DNA from: Juglans regia
Lineage: Eukaryota > Streptophyta > Magnoliopsida > Fagales > Juglandaceae
Length of the DNA: 64,000 nucleotides
Assembly (NCBI RefSeq): GCF_001411555.2
Contig: NC_049916.1
Span: forward strand, 28,352,558 to 28,416,557
Direction: 5' to 3'
The notes below the pieces were generated by a model that was not told the DNA's origin, did no database searches, and saw nothing but the letters and a program-made list of their open reading frames with translations. Positions within the stretch are counted from its first letter, which is position 1. Each line of letters begins with the position of its first letter. Below, one piece after another: positions 50,946 through 64,000 of this stretch. The translations under genes and the position numbers were made by a program.

Positions 50946-52946
50946 AAATGTGCCTGGTAAATAGTAAAGATGCTAGTATGTGCTACCCTCGTAATGCTCT
51001 GGTGTTCTGCCTCCCATACCATCCAAGCACCTTTCTTCCTACAAGAATTAATTGCAAGATTTTAAAGCCACAAACAGATGTGAAACAGATGTTAAGCATA
51101 AAAACACGGTAGATACATGTAATTATGTTCATTATTGACAGCTCTAAATATGTGAATCGATCCTGTCCCAAATTACTTCATCTAATTTAAAATCCAGACA
51201 AAATATGCTTTATTTTTCCTGATAAGTGAACAATATGGTAGAATCATGTTAAACAGAAATGAAAAGTGCAAAGCAACTCATTATTGTCAACAGAAGGCTA
51301 AACCATAAAAAATAATTAACATTTACAACCGTCTGACAAGGATCCAACAATCACATAATCATGTGAACACATTAGCAATCACCTATCATACAACCATATC
51401 AGTGTGTTATCATGGAAGAGGCATAGGACTGTGAAAATATGGTATCATTATCAGAATTTTTCTTTCTTATGCATCAAAAGTATATGTGATCACCATAAAA
51501 TACTATTAAAGAGGAAAACATAAAGAAAGTATTCTCCTTTCCTCCTTATACATGTAACGGTGAAGGTTATGCATCAATAATGATGCAGCTAAGCCCCGAA
51601 GATGGAAGAGGAGGATGAAACCAAGTAAGAAATGCATAATGGCAGGAAGCTTGCAAAAAAAAAAAAAAAAAAAAAAACGCAGCAATTTTACGAATCCTTA
51701 TTATGAACATGCTATAATTTTTCCATGTTACAATTTCAGAGCTCATAACCAACACATCCGATTAAAGAATAAAAAGGCAATGGTTACAAAACGCTGCGAC
51801 AGCTCAATTACATACTAAATTACATACCCTACAGCAAGCGCAGCTCCAAGCATGAAGCACGTGGATAAACAGATAAACAAAGACAGACAAACAATTGAGT
51901 CGTTTAGATAGAATAATCACACTTGGTTCTTACAATTTGCATCACCACATTACCAAACACAAAAGCTTTGTCAGTTCCTATCGGACTTGCAGTGAGATTT
52001 ATGGCATAGTCTAACAAGAAGATTTTTGAAGCCAGATTAAGATTTAAAAAAACAAATCGTAATCGCAAGAAAATCGACCAGATCTAGACCTAAAAATCGT
52101 GCCAACCAAATCAACAATGAGATTTCCCAAGAAAAAGCATCAAACACTCAAAACTCAGGTCCTATTTTCCAAATATCCGTAAAAATTTTCCCTGATTCGA
52201 CACGAAATTATATAAAGAACCAGGAAGATGGCTGTACAAGGAATTAAATTAGTTCCATTGCATACTGACCTGCAAGCGTCTCGGAGCGAAGAATTGGAAT
52301 CGGAGCTCGGGCATGTTTTTTTTTTTTGAACTTGGAAGATTTTTCGATGTCAAATTCTGAATAAAGTTTTCTTGTAATTTTCGTTTTTGTTTTTCCTCAC
52401 ACACTCCAAAACTATAAAAGAGTGTCAGTATGGGAAGAGAAGAAACAAGAATAGTACTGCAAAATTGGGCATTGCTGTTTTCAATGGCTTTTCTTTTACG
52501 GTTTCTCTGTCAAACGCTTACTTCAGTTCCAAAAGAAATACGCGAGTGAGTTACAATATAAGCATGCTTATTAGACGATCTCAGAAAGGATATTCAAGTA
52601 ATTTCATTAAATGCCGTTTTCCTTTATCGTGGAACTGTTAATCATGAATGATTAACTTTGCTAATGATGAATGATTAGCTTTGCTCCAAAAAATCTCAAT
52701 GCCAACAAATTTTGAATTATTAATCAAAATCTTACGTTAAGGATATTTATGGTTGTAAAGGAATCAGTCAGTCTGTTCAATAGTCCGCTCGATATTTGCT
52801 TGATTAAACTCGAATTGAACTCGACTTATAAAAAAAAAAAAAAAAAATTTATTTGTGAAAACAAATACCCACTTGATTTATAAATAACATATATCTAATA
52901 AAATTAAACTCAACTCGACTAAAACTAGTTAAGGCATGCTCGTTTA
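50946..52946 (-). promoter_or_regulatory. 5' UTR exons and promoter region of SK41
   Basis: Splice signals suggest a 5' UTR in three pieces. One ends with donor GCAG|GTCAGT at 52270. One spans 51038-50987 (acceptor CTTGTAG, donor GAGG|GTAGC) and contains ATG triplets that could act as upstream starts. The last begins at 50953 (acceptor TTTACCAG), eight bases before the start codon. An A-run of about 22 lies near 51655. No promoter element is distinctive. Confidence 0.4.
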
Positions 52947-53626
52947 TAGGGGTGAAAACCAACTGTATCGGTGCGATTTTGGAGTAAAACCGACGCCAAC
53001 CGATAGTTTATTTTTGGGAGAGGAAACCGGCCGAAACCGATCGATGGGGAGAAAAACACCGGCCGTCTCGACACCGGCAATTCTCTGGCGGTTCACGGTC
53101 GGTTCATCGACGAGTTTCGTCTGAGAGAGTAGAGAGAGAGAGAGTGTCGCAGAGGAGAGAGAGCAGGGATGACAGACTGCGATGCGTCACTGGGAAGAAG
53201 ACGCCCGAGGAAGAAGACGACCTAATTTCAAAACAACGCCGTTTGGTCTAAACCAAACGGCGTCGTTCTACTTAATTTTTTTTTAATACGTTAAGAATAA
53301 AACGACGCCGTTTAGTTTAATACCAAACGGCGTCGTTTCAGTTATGTTAAAACACAACTGCAGACTTAAAACGACGCCGTTTCACTTAAACTTAAGTGGA
53401 ACGGCGTCGTTTTGAATACAGAATATATAAAAAAAAATAACATTTCTTTAATCGGCCGGTTCAGCGGTTTGAACCAGGTTCGAACCGACGCCGAACCGGC
53501 CGATATCGGTTTATACTATTTTCTGCCGCACGCCGACCGGTTCTTCATCGGTTTTGGCCGGTTCCGGGCTCCGGCGGCCGGTCTGAGTCGGTCTAGGTCG
53601 GTTTATCGGTTTTTTGTACAGCCCTA
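52947..53626. mobile_element. hAT-type non-autonomous transposon, GGCCGGTTC family, with core hairpins
   Basis: A perfect 8-bp target duplication CTCGTTTA flanks it (52939-52946 and 53627-53634). The ends are TAGGGGTGAAAACC on the left and GTACAGCCCTA on the right, so TIR identity is limited to TAGGG/CCCTA plus a few bases. Subterminal repeats are GGCCGAAACCGATCG/CCGGTTCGAACCG-like. The core holds three consecutive inverted repeats based on AAACGACGCCGTTT (53230-53268, 53299-53338, 53368-53413). Confidence 0.87.
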
Positions 53627-53634
53627 CTCGTTTA

Positions 53635-55904
53635 TGTTTGAGTCGACTCGTTAGCTCGATTAGATTAAAACTTATTCATATATTAATAAATATATACATA
53701 CACCCATGTATATATACAAACACACAAATACATATATATGTATTAGTTAATAATATAAGCATACCACTTTTATAATTAAATATATAATATGTAATCTAAT
53801 TACTTATATCTATATAGTGAATATACTTCATAGGTATATTTTATAATTTGTATAATAATTAGTTAATAAAATTTAATAATTTAATATACTGATACGTGGA
53901 AACTATATATGAAATAGATATATACTATCATATTAAATGTATATATTAATAATATATATTAGCATCTAATATATTTTTATTTTGGATAAATATTAACTAA
54001 TTAGGTATTAATTATTTAAATTTTTTTTAAAATTTTGTTAATAGTATAAATTCAATATTATATCTTTTATTTTATTTATTTAATTTATTAATTATTAAAT
54101 ATTAAATATTATTTAAAAAATAAATAATTTGAACTTTTGAACTCATCTCAATTCAAATTCATTTATAGGATAAATTTAAATTTAAATTTAAATTAAGAAT
54201 TTAATTTATCGAATCAAATTTAAATAAAAAATAAAAAATTATAGCTCGAATATTTTGAATGCTGGATTTAACAAGTAAAAAACTGATTCGACTCGGCTAG
54301 ACATTTTAGCATATATTATTAAAATGAAAAAGAAATAAAAATAGATAAGGGTGAGTGTAGTGTTCAATTGATTGGTGACATTTTTATTCTGTTGTGTCCT
54401 GTCTTGTCTTTTTTAATGGTTGGAAAAACAGTCACAGCCACGTGGCGTCACCTTGGCTATATTAAAAAAAAATAAAAAATTTGAGGCAGTTCCTGACCTC
54501 ACGTCATCATCCCATAGACCCATACTAAGCAATTACAAACAATCATGCATGAGTTCTTATGCTCAAAATTCGACACGTGGCGGATAATGTGATACAAAAC
54601 CACTTCCACCCTATGGGTCCCATCTAAAATGTCATGATTCAGTACAGACGGGTCAACATCTTCAATAATGGGACAAATCCATAGCATTTGGTTGACCTTT
54701 TTTCTCCCTTAAATAAATAAAGAAATGGGCCTGAATTATTTGCCCTATATTAAAAGATAATTTAATTATGAAGTTGTTCATCTAATAATTGAATGGATGC
54801 ATACAACAATGCATTTACATAACTCTCCTTATAAAATAAATTTTATCTTAAAATTTGAAAATAGTAAAATATCTCAAACCTAGATAATTTATATGATGAA
54901 AAATTTCATTTGCAATCCCACTTAGAAATTATATATACAGGTCTTTTATCAAATAAAAAAATAATAATTTTAAGATGAATATTTTTATAATTTTAACAAA
55001 TTTTAAAGATAAAATTACCTAAACTTATATTGCAATCTCTAAATAGAGACTATACGTAATATTGCTCTTATATAATAGGATATAATTCAGGAACTAGTAC
55101 CATTAGAAATTAGCATTAATTTTTCATTAATCTCAGTCTCATTTGCTATTTATTTTGAATTTCCAAAGAAAAGTTGATGTTGGTGTGCGTAAGGTGATGT
55201 TTGCAAAAAGCTTGAAAGGTATGGGAATTGGAGGCCATAAGGTGGTCCTCCAATTGAATGGTCTTAATCAATAAAACCAGTGCTCATCAATTTCAAAACA
55301 AGGACTAGTTGGCTAGTATCTATCAAGTATATGTATATAGGGGTCCGTCCACAAAGCAAAGAAAAGCAAAGGATCGAATTCATATATATAGTCTATAGAG
55401 ATGCATAAACATGGAAAAAGAAGAAGAAAATAAGGAAAATACAAACGAGATAACAAACTCAAAGCTACATCAAATGATGATGGTAAAGCTAAAAAAAGGC
55501 CCATGCCAGGTTGCTGCATGTTAACGATGCCTCTTCAAGATGTCAAATGGTCACATTTCATGGATGGGCTCTTCACCACGTCAATCAAGATTCAAGATAG
55601 ATATGTTCGCTAAAATGCTTTAAACTAACAAAGTTTACTGGGATTCCACTTTTGTTTTTGTTGCAGCACTAAATTCTTATAAATATATCTCCTTTTTGGT
55701 ATTTCCTGTTTTCACACGTAACATATCCAAACTCATCGAGTTGGTATGTGTAATATCTAGGACATTAGAGAATTTGAAGGAAAATGCTGGGAAACAAGAA
55801 CCATTTAACCACTCAGGGAGTATATATATCAACGAAGATACAACCAAGTAATGGGGATTTTTTTTTTTGTTTGGGGGGAGGGGGGGTTGGCCTCACCTAT
55901 ACGT
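53635..55904. other. Intergenic AT-rich region
   Basis: No gene is supported. 53690-54300 is extremely AT-rich. Two G-box-like CACGTGG sites lie near 54439 and 54574 in a less AT-rich stretch (54360-54720) that may be a relic promoter. 54860-55080 shows weak inverted similarity (TTGCAATCCCACTTAG / TTGCAATCTCTAAATAGAG) and may be a decayed MITE. The right end holds the 3' UTR of the oxidoreductase gene, including a poly-T/poly-G stretch at 55861-55887. Confidence 0.45.
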
Positions 55905-58900
55905 TCAAATACCAATGGCATCAAGAAGTTGGGAGTGTTGAGACACAGAAACTAGTGAATTGGCCACAATAGCACCACTAGCAGCAACTGCAGGGACTCC
56001 AATGCCGGGAAAAGTAGAATCTCCACAACAATAAAACTGCGGGATGGGAGTTGAATGCCCAGGAAAGGAGTCTTTACCAGCTTGTATGGCCGGGCCATAT
56101 GTTCCTCTATGCCTCCTAAGAAACCTTTGATGCGTCAATGGAGTTCCGACTAACTTGACCTCACACTTCTCACGGCTGAAGCCAGCACCAAGTGCACGCT
56201 CCACAGCTCTCCACATAACCTGACATATCACTGAATCATACGAAATGCTTTGCAATAACTGAATCAGACAGTTCAATTGTCAACGTGAACAATAGTAGCA
56301 ACGTAGAGATATAGAGACTAGGTCAAGACACAAAAATGATTTGACACTTCAAAAACCAGATAAAACGTCAGGAAAATTAGTTGATTTTTACCCAAAAAAA
56401 TATGAAGGGAAATAAGATTCGTTTTTTAGACAACACTGCATTGCCTCAAGTGTTGAGTAAGCTAAGATAAAAAAAAAAAAATGATTTTATTCATATTACT
56501 GCTGCTTATTCTACTTTATGTATTTATTTTTTTGGAGTAAGCTGACTTGACTCTTTTTGACATCAGTGAAGTGGACTAGTTGTTATTTTCTTGTCCATCA
56601 CATGATATAAGAGTTAGATACTTGACACAAGGCATCAGTGATTTGGTTCTGCAACTTGATCAATAAACTTGGGATTTGGTCAAGTTTGTTCAAACGAGTT
56701 AAGGTTCAGTTATTCAGTTTAATACGGTTTTAAGAAACCTCAATAGATTGTTTGTTCTTGGTTATTAGTTTTCCCTCTTCATGTATATAAATATCTAAAC
56801 ATTAATATTCAAAAAACAAATAGAACATACAAGTGAATTGAATCACTAGTCATTAATGTTCTTCCAATTTTCAGCAATAAGTTATCAAGTTAATATCATA
56901 ATTGACGGCAATACCTCTGATCGTTCTGCTTTGAGATTTTTGTATTCAGTGCTTCTGCGATCAAGTCCTTCCCACAGTCCAAAAGGTTCGGTTCCTGGCA
57001 TATAGGCATGTAATACATGTTTACTAGGGGGTGCTAGATCTGGACTAAGTACACTAGGTACAGATATCAAAACAACATTCTGATCGGCATCAACCCCTCT
57101 CTCCCAATCATTTACAACTATATGATGTATTCCCAAGTCCTTGCTTATGCCCTGGTCAATAAGACATACATTGAACACAATTATTTTGAGGACGATGATA
57201 TCTGAAGCAGTGTACAGTGGCATCTGGTTTAAAGGTTACTGAAATTGTGGTATTAAGAGAAAAGCACATTTGTTGAATATTTATCCTTTAATAACGGCAC
57301 AACTATTTATATTTATATCATAACTTCACTTACCAGAACGAATTTGAAACATGATATATGAAAACAACTATTGGTTCTTTTTTTTTATTCATAGGAAGTA
57401 AGAAAATTTTGAGGAGTTGTCATTAAAGTGAAGCACAAGGGTGAGTTTTAACCATGTTGATAATACATATTCCAGTAAATCAAACCTTTTAAGAAATTAA
57501 AGAGAAAATATTACACTTAGAAGACCACCCACAGAATATAGAGAAAGTTGGGTAATTTTATAGCTTCTAAAAATAGCCTTTTGCTCAGTGATCATAACAT
57601 GACATTTACTTCATCAGAGCTGAAAATGAGACTGTTGAAAGAAAGAGGCAAGAACAATAAACGCGAGCTGGGATCGTAACTAGTAAAATCGAATTAAGTA
57701 GCACTGATCTCAGACAAGATTAGAGAAAGTCAGCTAATGTATAGCCATGCACAAAGAAGGAAGAACGACTGCACCAGGCAAACGCAAGAAGGCACAATAT
57801 AAATCCATGAAGACATTATTCTATAAGTTTGGCACTATTCACCTCCGAGGCAAATCCCAAATGGAGATGCATGAATGATTCACATTGCGGGGTCATGTTG
57901 ATCCTGTCCAGGTATGACTTTGGAACAACTTCCTTAGGTAACAGCTTTAAGGTGTCCCACATGCTTGCATTGCTCACAACAGCCTTTTTAGCTCGAACAA
58001 ACTGCAGCATTCATAAAATTTCTTCAGCCACCGAAATAAGAAGTACATATAAACTTTCATGTTACTCACTTGTCCACTTCTCAACTTCACTCCAGTGGCA
58101 CAACCATTTTCAACGACAATCTTCTCCACATGACTTCCAAGAGAAAGCCGTCCACCAAACTTCTTCATTCCATGGACAAGAGCGTCAACAATTGCCCCAC
58201 TTCCATGAAGGGGGTACTCGAGACAGCAACCCGGCTTGTACCATTCTGCAAACATGTAAACCTGAAAAAATTGGAGACAAATTATCAAGTTATCCATAAA
58301 AAGAAGTTTAACAAGAAAAAAGCATATGACTGAATTTGAATTGAAGTACCCATATATTATTACATGACAGAGTATCGCATAATCGCATTGCAAGATGGAG
58401 AATTTGATGTATATTTATACTTTTTGACACCAAAATTTTCATGGATTTTTCAATCGACTGCCAATCATGAAATTACATAACTGCTAATCTCCAACCTCAT
58501 AGGCTTGTTGTCTTGGCTGCTAATAATGAAATTATAATCATGGAATAAGCAAAGCTATAATGAACACATCATCTTCCTGATTATGATTAAAAAAAAAGAG
58601 TATGCAAAATTTTTCTCATGACACATTATACTTTTAAATAAAAACAGTTTTAACTAGGCTAGCGCAGATTGTCCTCCAAATGGTTAACTTTCCTTGTCCA
58701 TGTGAATATTACAGATTATACAGCTTTAGAGACTGCAGTACCAGTACAATAATGCGACATATGTTCAGACTTTAGCTGTACCACAAAACGGTAAAAACTA
58801 TAAATCATCAGGTAATTTATTGGCACTATTTATATTGTTATTTTGCTTATTTTCACTTATCACTGGTTGCATATCAAGTACATAATTTAAAACAAGCATA

Positions 58901-61900
58901 TAGGAAAGTATGTGCCAAGAAAAATCTGAAAGGATGTCCGTAAGACTTAATACATGATAGTTACCATCTCTGCTGAGAGTATACCATTAGTTTTCACCCC
59001 AGCAAGCAAGAAAGACAATAGGTCCACCCAATTCCGAATAAAAGGGTCTTTTAGTTCCAATGAATCAATAATTTCTGAGAAAGGTCTGAGAAGCTTTGTA
59101 GCACCAAGGGCTCCCTGGGGTCCCATTTGTGCAAAAGATTTAAAGAGAGAAGGGGCATATCTAACTGCAGCAGTAGAAAGAACTCCAAAATCGCCTCTGA
59201 TAGATAGAGGAGGCAGAGCCATTGCTGCAGCAGACAATGGAAGAACTGCATCCTGGAGGCAAAATGCATTTTTCCATATGAGAGATGATTACACAATAGA
59301 GGAAACCGTGGAAACAAGGAAATGTCAACATCACATGTGATGTAAGGAAAATAGGGTCTTTTTTATTTCATTTTTTTTCAACAAGCATTATACATAAAAA
59401 TGTCGTCAAGCTCCTCAATCACAAAATGGGATAAAATAGGGTAACTTCTTTATCAATTTTGGAAATAAAAATCAGAATGATAACACATATCTTCGAAAAT
59501 ATAACCAAAATAATAATAATAATAGTAACTAATGATACACACAAGAAGTTTTTGCCATTCCCGAACTGCATCTGGACTTGCATACTTCTCAAGATCCTGA
59601 AAGAAAATCAAAACAAAACAAAAGCTCACTGAGTAAAGTCCTATAATAACTTACAACTACATGATCGAAAAAATAGTCCATTCTGGCCCAATTGAGATGT
59701 CAAAAAGCCTACCAACATGCGTGATTATTGATTTAAGGTTAGCTAGTAAATATTCTTGATTATTCCAAGCACCTGTGAATTATCATGGTTAAGAGAATTT
59801 GTTTCCTGGAAGAAGTTACAAGGCATCAAACACATGATAATTCTTTGACAAATTAATTTAATAATTTGTCTGTCATTGAAAATTTCAAGTTAATACTGAT
59901 TTCTCAAATTCTTATATGACAGGAGTGGATCTCAAAACGAGTTCACCATTGCATTGATTTGATATCAAAGAACTCAAAAAACATAGTTGAAGAAGAATCT
60001 TCAACCATGATGTTACTTCCTAACTTCCTCAAAACCAAAACATTGAATGATTCAATTTAACATTAAAAAGGACCCACCATATGATAGGCCGAGCAAAGAT
60101 AACCCTAATAGCCAAAAATTAATAAACTTGGATAAATTGAATCATAAATTCTAAAAACTTCTCCTCTAACATTTTTTCATGGGAGAAGAGAAATGCACAA
60201 GAAAAAGGATGGCTGTATAAAGCAATCAAAGTGCTCAGCCATCTCCAGACATGACTCTACTGGCTGACCACCTATCTAAACAGACTAAAGTGAGAAAGGT
60301 GATTCTCTAAACAGACTACCTAGTTCCCAGTGGGTAGAGTGCTACTAGGTAAGAAAACCACCTGCTGCTCCCCCTCCTACCCTTTTTTCTTTATAAAAAA
60401 ATTAGAAAAAAAAAAAAATACTAGGACTCTGAATTTCTTTAACCTTAAGCCAGCGTGGCATCTTGTGATGAACCAAAAAGGACAGCATGGAGTCTTGGTC
60501 CAGTCTAGGCTTATGCAAAGCTTCATTTTTGTTTATTCTCTCTTTCTCCGATCAAATAGAGGATGCATGCATATTATAGATATCCTAGACTTAAAAACGA
60601 TAAACAGATCAACTAGACAAGTACCAAATAATGAACCCCAGAATATAACATATCCAAGAACCGGATTTCACCTTGAAGAATTCTGTGGGGCCAATGCGTG
60701 ACAAGAATTCACCTTCAGGTATGTAGACCTTCCATGAATCATATTTGGCACATGGTAGTGATTCACCCAATGCATCGAGAACCTAAAAATCATGCAGAAT
60801 ATGGTCATTAGACTCATTTTACATGCAATCATGAAATAGAAATCATGAGAGTTAGATTTTAGTATCATCTACCTTAAACTACTGCTCAAAAGCACCTATT
60901 TTGATCAAAATGGAGAAGTGAATAGCACACCTTTTGCAATTAGAGGAAAATGATAAATTATGAAGCATTCATCAGTTACAATTGTATCCCATCAGAGTGA
61001 CTGTTAGCTAGATTCGAAATTTTAAAAATTGAGTGTTTTTCTTCTTCTGCAGGGACTTATTCTAGAGTAAATGCTGATTCTTAAGGAGGCTAAATGTCTG
61101 CAATCAGTGGCAAGAAATCCAACTAACATTCAAACCAATACTTGACTGTCAAAACCCACAGGCTTAGGTCACACTATCATATAATAATAATAAAATAGAG
61201 AAAATAAAAAATTACTTGTGCAAGAGGATTCGCCTGTGGACCTCTTGACTGAAAACCAGAGAACAAAGATGGACCAGAGTCAAATTTGTAGCCTTTTATT
61301 TCAAACGAGTGAGCAGCACCCCCAGGTAGATCATGACTTTCCAATACAAGAACGTTTTGGCCATACCTTGCCAAGAGCCCGGCGCAACACAACCCACCAA
61401 TACCACTCCCAATTATAACAACATCAGCCTCTGGCTTCCCTTAACGCAAGAACAAAATGTTATTAAGATCTTGAAGAATATAAAATATGATAACCAATAT
61501 GCCAGAACCTTGAACAAACTTCGCTTACTAGGGGACAGCCGAAAAAAGAAAAAGAAAATTAAAAAATAATCTTGCATCTCGGCTTCCATAAGTTAGGACG
61601 TCATAGAAGCAAAATTATCACATCAAGTGTGCTTATTAAAACAATCTGGTATATTTTGATGCAAGTAGTTCAGTTCATGCAGTGGAAAAATGGGTTGCAA
61701 GGGGTGTAATATCTCAGCAACTAATTCATACACAAGCCTCAAGTTTCCAACACATCAAACTTAAAAGCCACACGAACAATTATAGAGAGAGTGTACCTGG
61801 AAAGGTTTTCTTCTTTTGGACAGAGACAGAGCCATTGGAAGAGGGCCCCTGACCATTGGAGCTTCGCGCCAAAAAGGTTTTTCTGACCGTTGAGGACTGG

Positions 61901-61962
61901 AGACTGGGGCAAAGAGTATGGTGAAACTGAGTAAAACTTGGGAAAACACGACCCAATGCCAT
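55905..61962 (-). CDS. FAD-dependent oxidoreductase, carotenoid isomerase (CRTISO)-like
   Basis: Nine exons on the minus strand: 61962-61797, 61439-61216, 60782-60672, 59596-59543, 59252-58965, 58261-58070, 58001-57843, 57151-56915 and 56219-55905. All are in phase, giving 581 aa. Residues 1-55 are Ser/Lys-rich and acid-poor (MALGRVFPSFTQFHHTLCPS...), a likely plastid transit peptide. The dinucleotide-binding fold follows: DVVIIGSGIGGLCCAGLL with Gly66, Gly68 and Gly71, and Glu89 closing the second strand. The C-terminal FAD motif CCGDSTFPGIGVPAVAASG is at about 541-559. The family includes phytoene desaturases and CRTISO. The C-terminal end (LLDAIGI) resembles At1g57770 rather than CRTISO itself (from memory), so the true substrate is unknown. 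No lesions seen. Confidence 0.93.
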
Positions 61963-63476
61963 GGGATTGCTTATACGTTCTAAAAAAGAGAAAAAAGGTG
62001 AAGTGAGAAGCCCCCAAAAATTGTGTATTTGAAAGAAACAGAGAGAGAGAGATTGTCAAGATTGAAGTTGAAGACTGCCACCAAGCAATATGTCGGTTCC
62101 CTCTGTGTTTTTGTGTTTCCCCGGCTAACGTGACTTCTGCAGTTCCAAAACTAGCCACGTCATACACATTTTTATCCCCTCTTTTCATCTGGCCGAATTG
62201 TTTTAAAATTAAAGGTCAAATTCGTTTTAAGTAACTTCATGTAAATAGAAAATCATTTAAATATGAGTCATCGATTGTGATCCGAGATTATAAGAATTCA
62301 GATCAAGGGCAACGCTTCTTTTGTTTTTTAATTAAATAATAATCTTGTTTTTTAACCAACAAAATACATTCCTGATCCCTTCTTCTATAATTTTTCTTAC
62401 TTTTTCATATTATAGTAATATGAGTTATTTTATTTTCAATTTAGTGTATAGAGTATATCATCTATATTACAATTTTAAATTGTAAGACTTGATTTGAATT
62501 AGGACTCAAGCCCTAACTCAAGCCCCTCCCATTTTATTCATTTCTTTAATCTCCACTCTCCAACATCATTTCTTTCTCTCATCTCTTAGAGCTCTCTCGA
62601 TTCTCCCTCCAGGATTGCACAGCTGTCCCCTAGTAAGACTTAACTCGTTGCCCCGATGCCACCTTTCCCTCCCTTGTGTCTCATCTCTCAAACCTTCTCA
62701 CCCTCTCGGTACGTGCGTGAAGCAAAGCAAAGAAGATATTCTCGAATATGTCCTCAAACGTTATTCTTTGATATTTACTTTGAATCTTAGTTTTGTGAAT
62801 TATATCAATGTTATCTTGTGTTGGAGATGTAGCTCTATTTGTTTGGATGTGACCAAAGAACAGGAATATAAGGCCCAAAATCGACTCACAAACCGCCGAT
62901 AGAAATCAGTTCAACCGGTTCTCTCTCCCCTAGTCAGTCAGTTCGGCCGGTTTTGGGCAAATAAGTAACTAGTCAGACCGAAACTGAACCGACTAGTTCT
63001 GTTTTCAGCCCTAAAGAAAACCCTTCAAATGGTGATCAAATCTGTGTCACCTTCCTGAAAATTCAAAGAACACGGTTCTTCACAACGAACTCTTGATTAT
63101 TACAAGTCATGAAAAACTAACAATATCAATAATAAGCTATTTGGGTGGTGAAGACATAACAAAGAAGAATGAGGAAGTGCAATGTAGTAACGTACTCAAA
63201 AAAGTTTGAAGAAGTTCTATATACCCATGCCTACAATGTCCAAGAATCATTTGTCCCCTTTATTTCCAGTATCAGATCTATTGTGCAAACAAGAAGACAT
63301 ATCCAAAACCTTCGGTAAGTTAAGCCTTTTGAAACCTCCTCTGCATTGTCGGCATTATTGCCGTGCTCAAAAAACCACCATGCATCCGGTGTAACAGTTG
63401 CAGCAATGAAATATATGTGTGAAACACATTAAGATGCTTTGATAGATAGCCATACGAAAGCTGGAGTTACAGATCA
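61963..63476. other. Promoter side of the oxidoreductase gene and unannotated sequence
   Basis: 61963-62200 is the likely 5' UTR and promoter. 62200-63476 has no supported gene. CT-rich sequence at 62510-62710 and the 95-aa frame at 62615-62902 have no recognisable similarity. A possible hAT-element remnant lies at 62880-63013. Confidence 0.4.
62880..63013. mobile_element. Possible remnant of the GGCCGGTT hAT-type family
   Basis: Contains CAACCGGTTC, TTCGGCCGGTTTTGGGC and CCGAAACTGAACCGACTAG, and ends TTTTCAGCCCTA, similar to the right terminus of 52947-53626 (GTACAGCCCTA). No left terminus and no convincing target duplication were found. Confidence 0.4.
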
Positions 63477-63820
63477 TCACTCCGGGATTATATATACATC
63501 TATACCAATTGGAGACATCCCATAAAACCACAATAACCCGATGCGTAGTCGAGTCAAAAGCAAACATGAGGACTTCCTAGCTCCAACAAAAGCAGAACCC
63601 CAAAGGGGAGCACTGCCATGAAAACCGTGTAATAATACAATCATAACAATGCCATCTAATGCTTTCTTTTCTCCTATTCCGAGCTGCCGCTTTGCCCAAG
63701 TAAAATCAGGATCTTCAACCAACCGAATTTTAATTATGTCGGTATCTGCATCATTCAGATAACTGTACCTTCCCCTAGGGATTTCTCGAAAGGAATCATT
63801 GCTGTTACTGAGACTTCATA
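63477..63820 (-). CDS. Possible 3'-terminal exon of an unrecognised gene, partial
   Basis: On the minus strand an open frame reads SNSNDSFREIPRGRYSYLND, then IKIRLVEDPDFTWAKRQLGI, then GEKKALDGIVMIVLLHGFHG, and ends at a stop at 63477. The first part has coding-like composition (mixed charged and aromatic residues). The last 50 residues are less convincing. An in-frame stop lies just upstream of the SNSND segment, so a splice acceptor near 63810-63820 would be needed, with earlier exons beyond the right edge. I do not recognise the protein. It could be a decayed fragment. Confidence 0.3.
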
Positions 63821-64000
63821 TACACCCGATCATCTGTATAGTAAGAGGAGACAGCTTCCAGCCACAAGCAAATGCAGGTTCCAAAATTGTGTGACCAAGC
63901 ATTTAAACTGCCCAGTAATGAAATAGGTAACAATAATAAAAATCGACAATCTAAACAAAAGCCTGCTCAAGGCAATCGTGACAAATAGTAAACATGCCAA

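Noticed and set aside
52936..53654. Frames of 62 and 80 aa in the GC-rich element
   Set aside because: They arise from GC-rich subterminal repeats of the hAT-type element and have no protein similarity.
55905..61962. Calling the oxidoreductase CRTISO itself
   Set aside because: The fold and FAD motifs match, but the C-terminal region differs from CRTISO as I recall it, so only a CRTISO-like call is made.

Overview
The window is AT-rich nuclear DNA from a flowering plant, most likely a woody eudicot. Genes have many short GT-AG exons. Their products match plant families (clade-specific shaggy kinase, plastid HSP70, plant MACPF protein, PB1 protein), and introns and spacers are packed with MITEs, hAT-type elements, LINE, SINE and TRIM sequences. 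The species is not fixed by the sequence; a Fagales/Juglandaceae-like genome is a guess from the style of the short repeats.

Layout, left to right. 1-4.4 kb: a small single-pass membrane protein gene (+) with a long, probably intron-containing 5' UTR. 5.6-10.4 kb: a complete 7-exon MACPF-domain gene (-), 603 aa when spliced. 11.3-16.6 kb: a transposon-rich spacer (two hAT-type elements, several PIF/Harbinger-type and other MITEs) around an unrecognised 184-aa single-exon gene (+). 18.2-19.4 kb: a two-exon PB1-domain gene (+) with an apparent frameshift. 20.0-31.0 kb: a plastid-type HSP70 gene (-) that is clearly a pseudogene. It has frameshifts, a nonsense codon, an exon deletion, a lost stop and a 225-bp MITE sitting inside a coding exon. 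32.9-36.1 kb: GARS, the plastid purine-biosynthesis enzyme (-). Its three core exons are intact, and the only visible transit-peptide exon is a recent duplicate of the HSP70 5' end. 37.9-50.9 kb: a complete 12-exon GSK3/shaggy-like kinase gene of the SK41 (ASK-kappa) type (-), 422 aa. Its 6.2-kb first intron holds a nearly full-length LINE that itself carries a nested MITE and a nested SINE. 52.9-53.6 kb: another hAT-type element, with three GC-rich hairpins in its core. 55.9-62.0 kb: a complete 9-exon FAD-dependent oxidoreductase gene related to carotenoid isomerases (-), 581 aa. 63.5-63.8 kb: a possible terminal exon of an unrecognised minus-strand gene.

Gene order agrees with Arabidopsis neighbourhoods as I remember them: cpHSC70 next to the MACPF gene (At4g24280/At4g24290), cpHSC70 next to a PB1 gene (At5g49910/At5g49920), and GARS next to SK41 (At1g09830/At1g09840). 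The functional genes do not form one pathway.

The most unusual observation is the likely exon capture at GARS. A strong cryptic donor inside the duplicated HSP70 transit-peptide exon is in phase with the GARS acceptor, so splicing would put an HSP70 plastid-targeting sequence onto GARS while the donor HSP70 gene next door has decayed.
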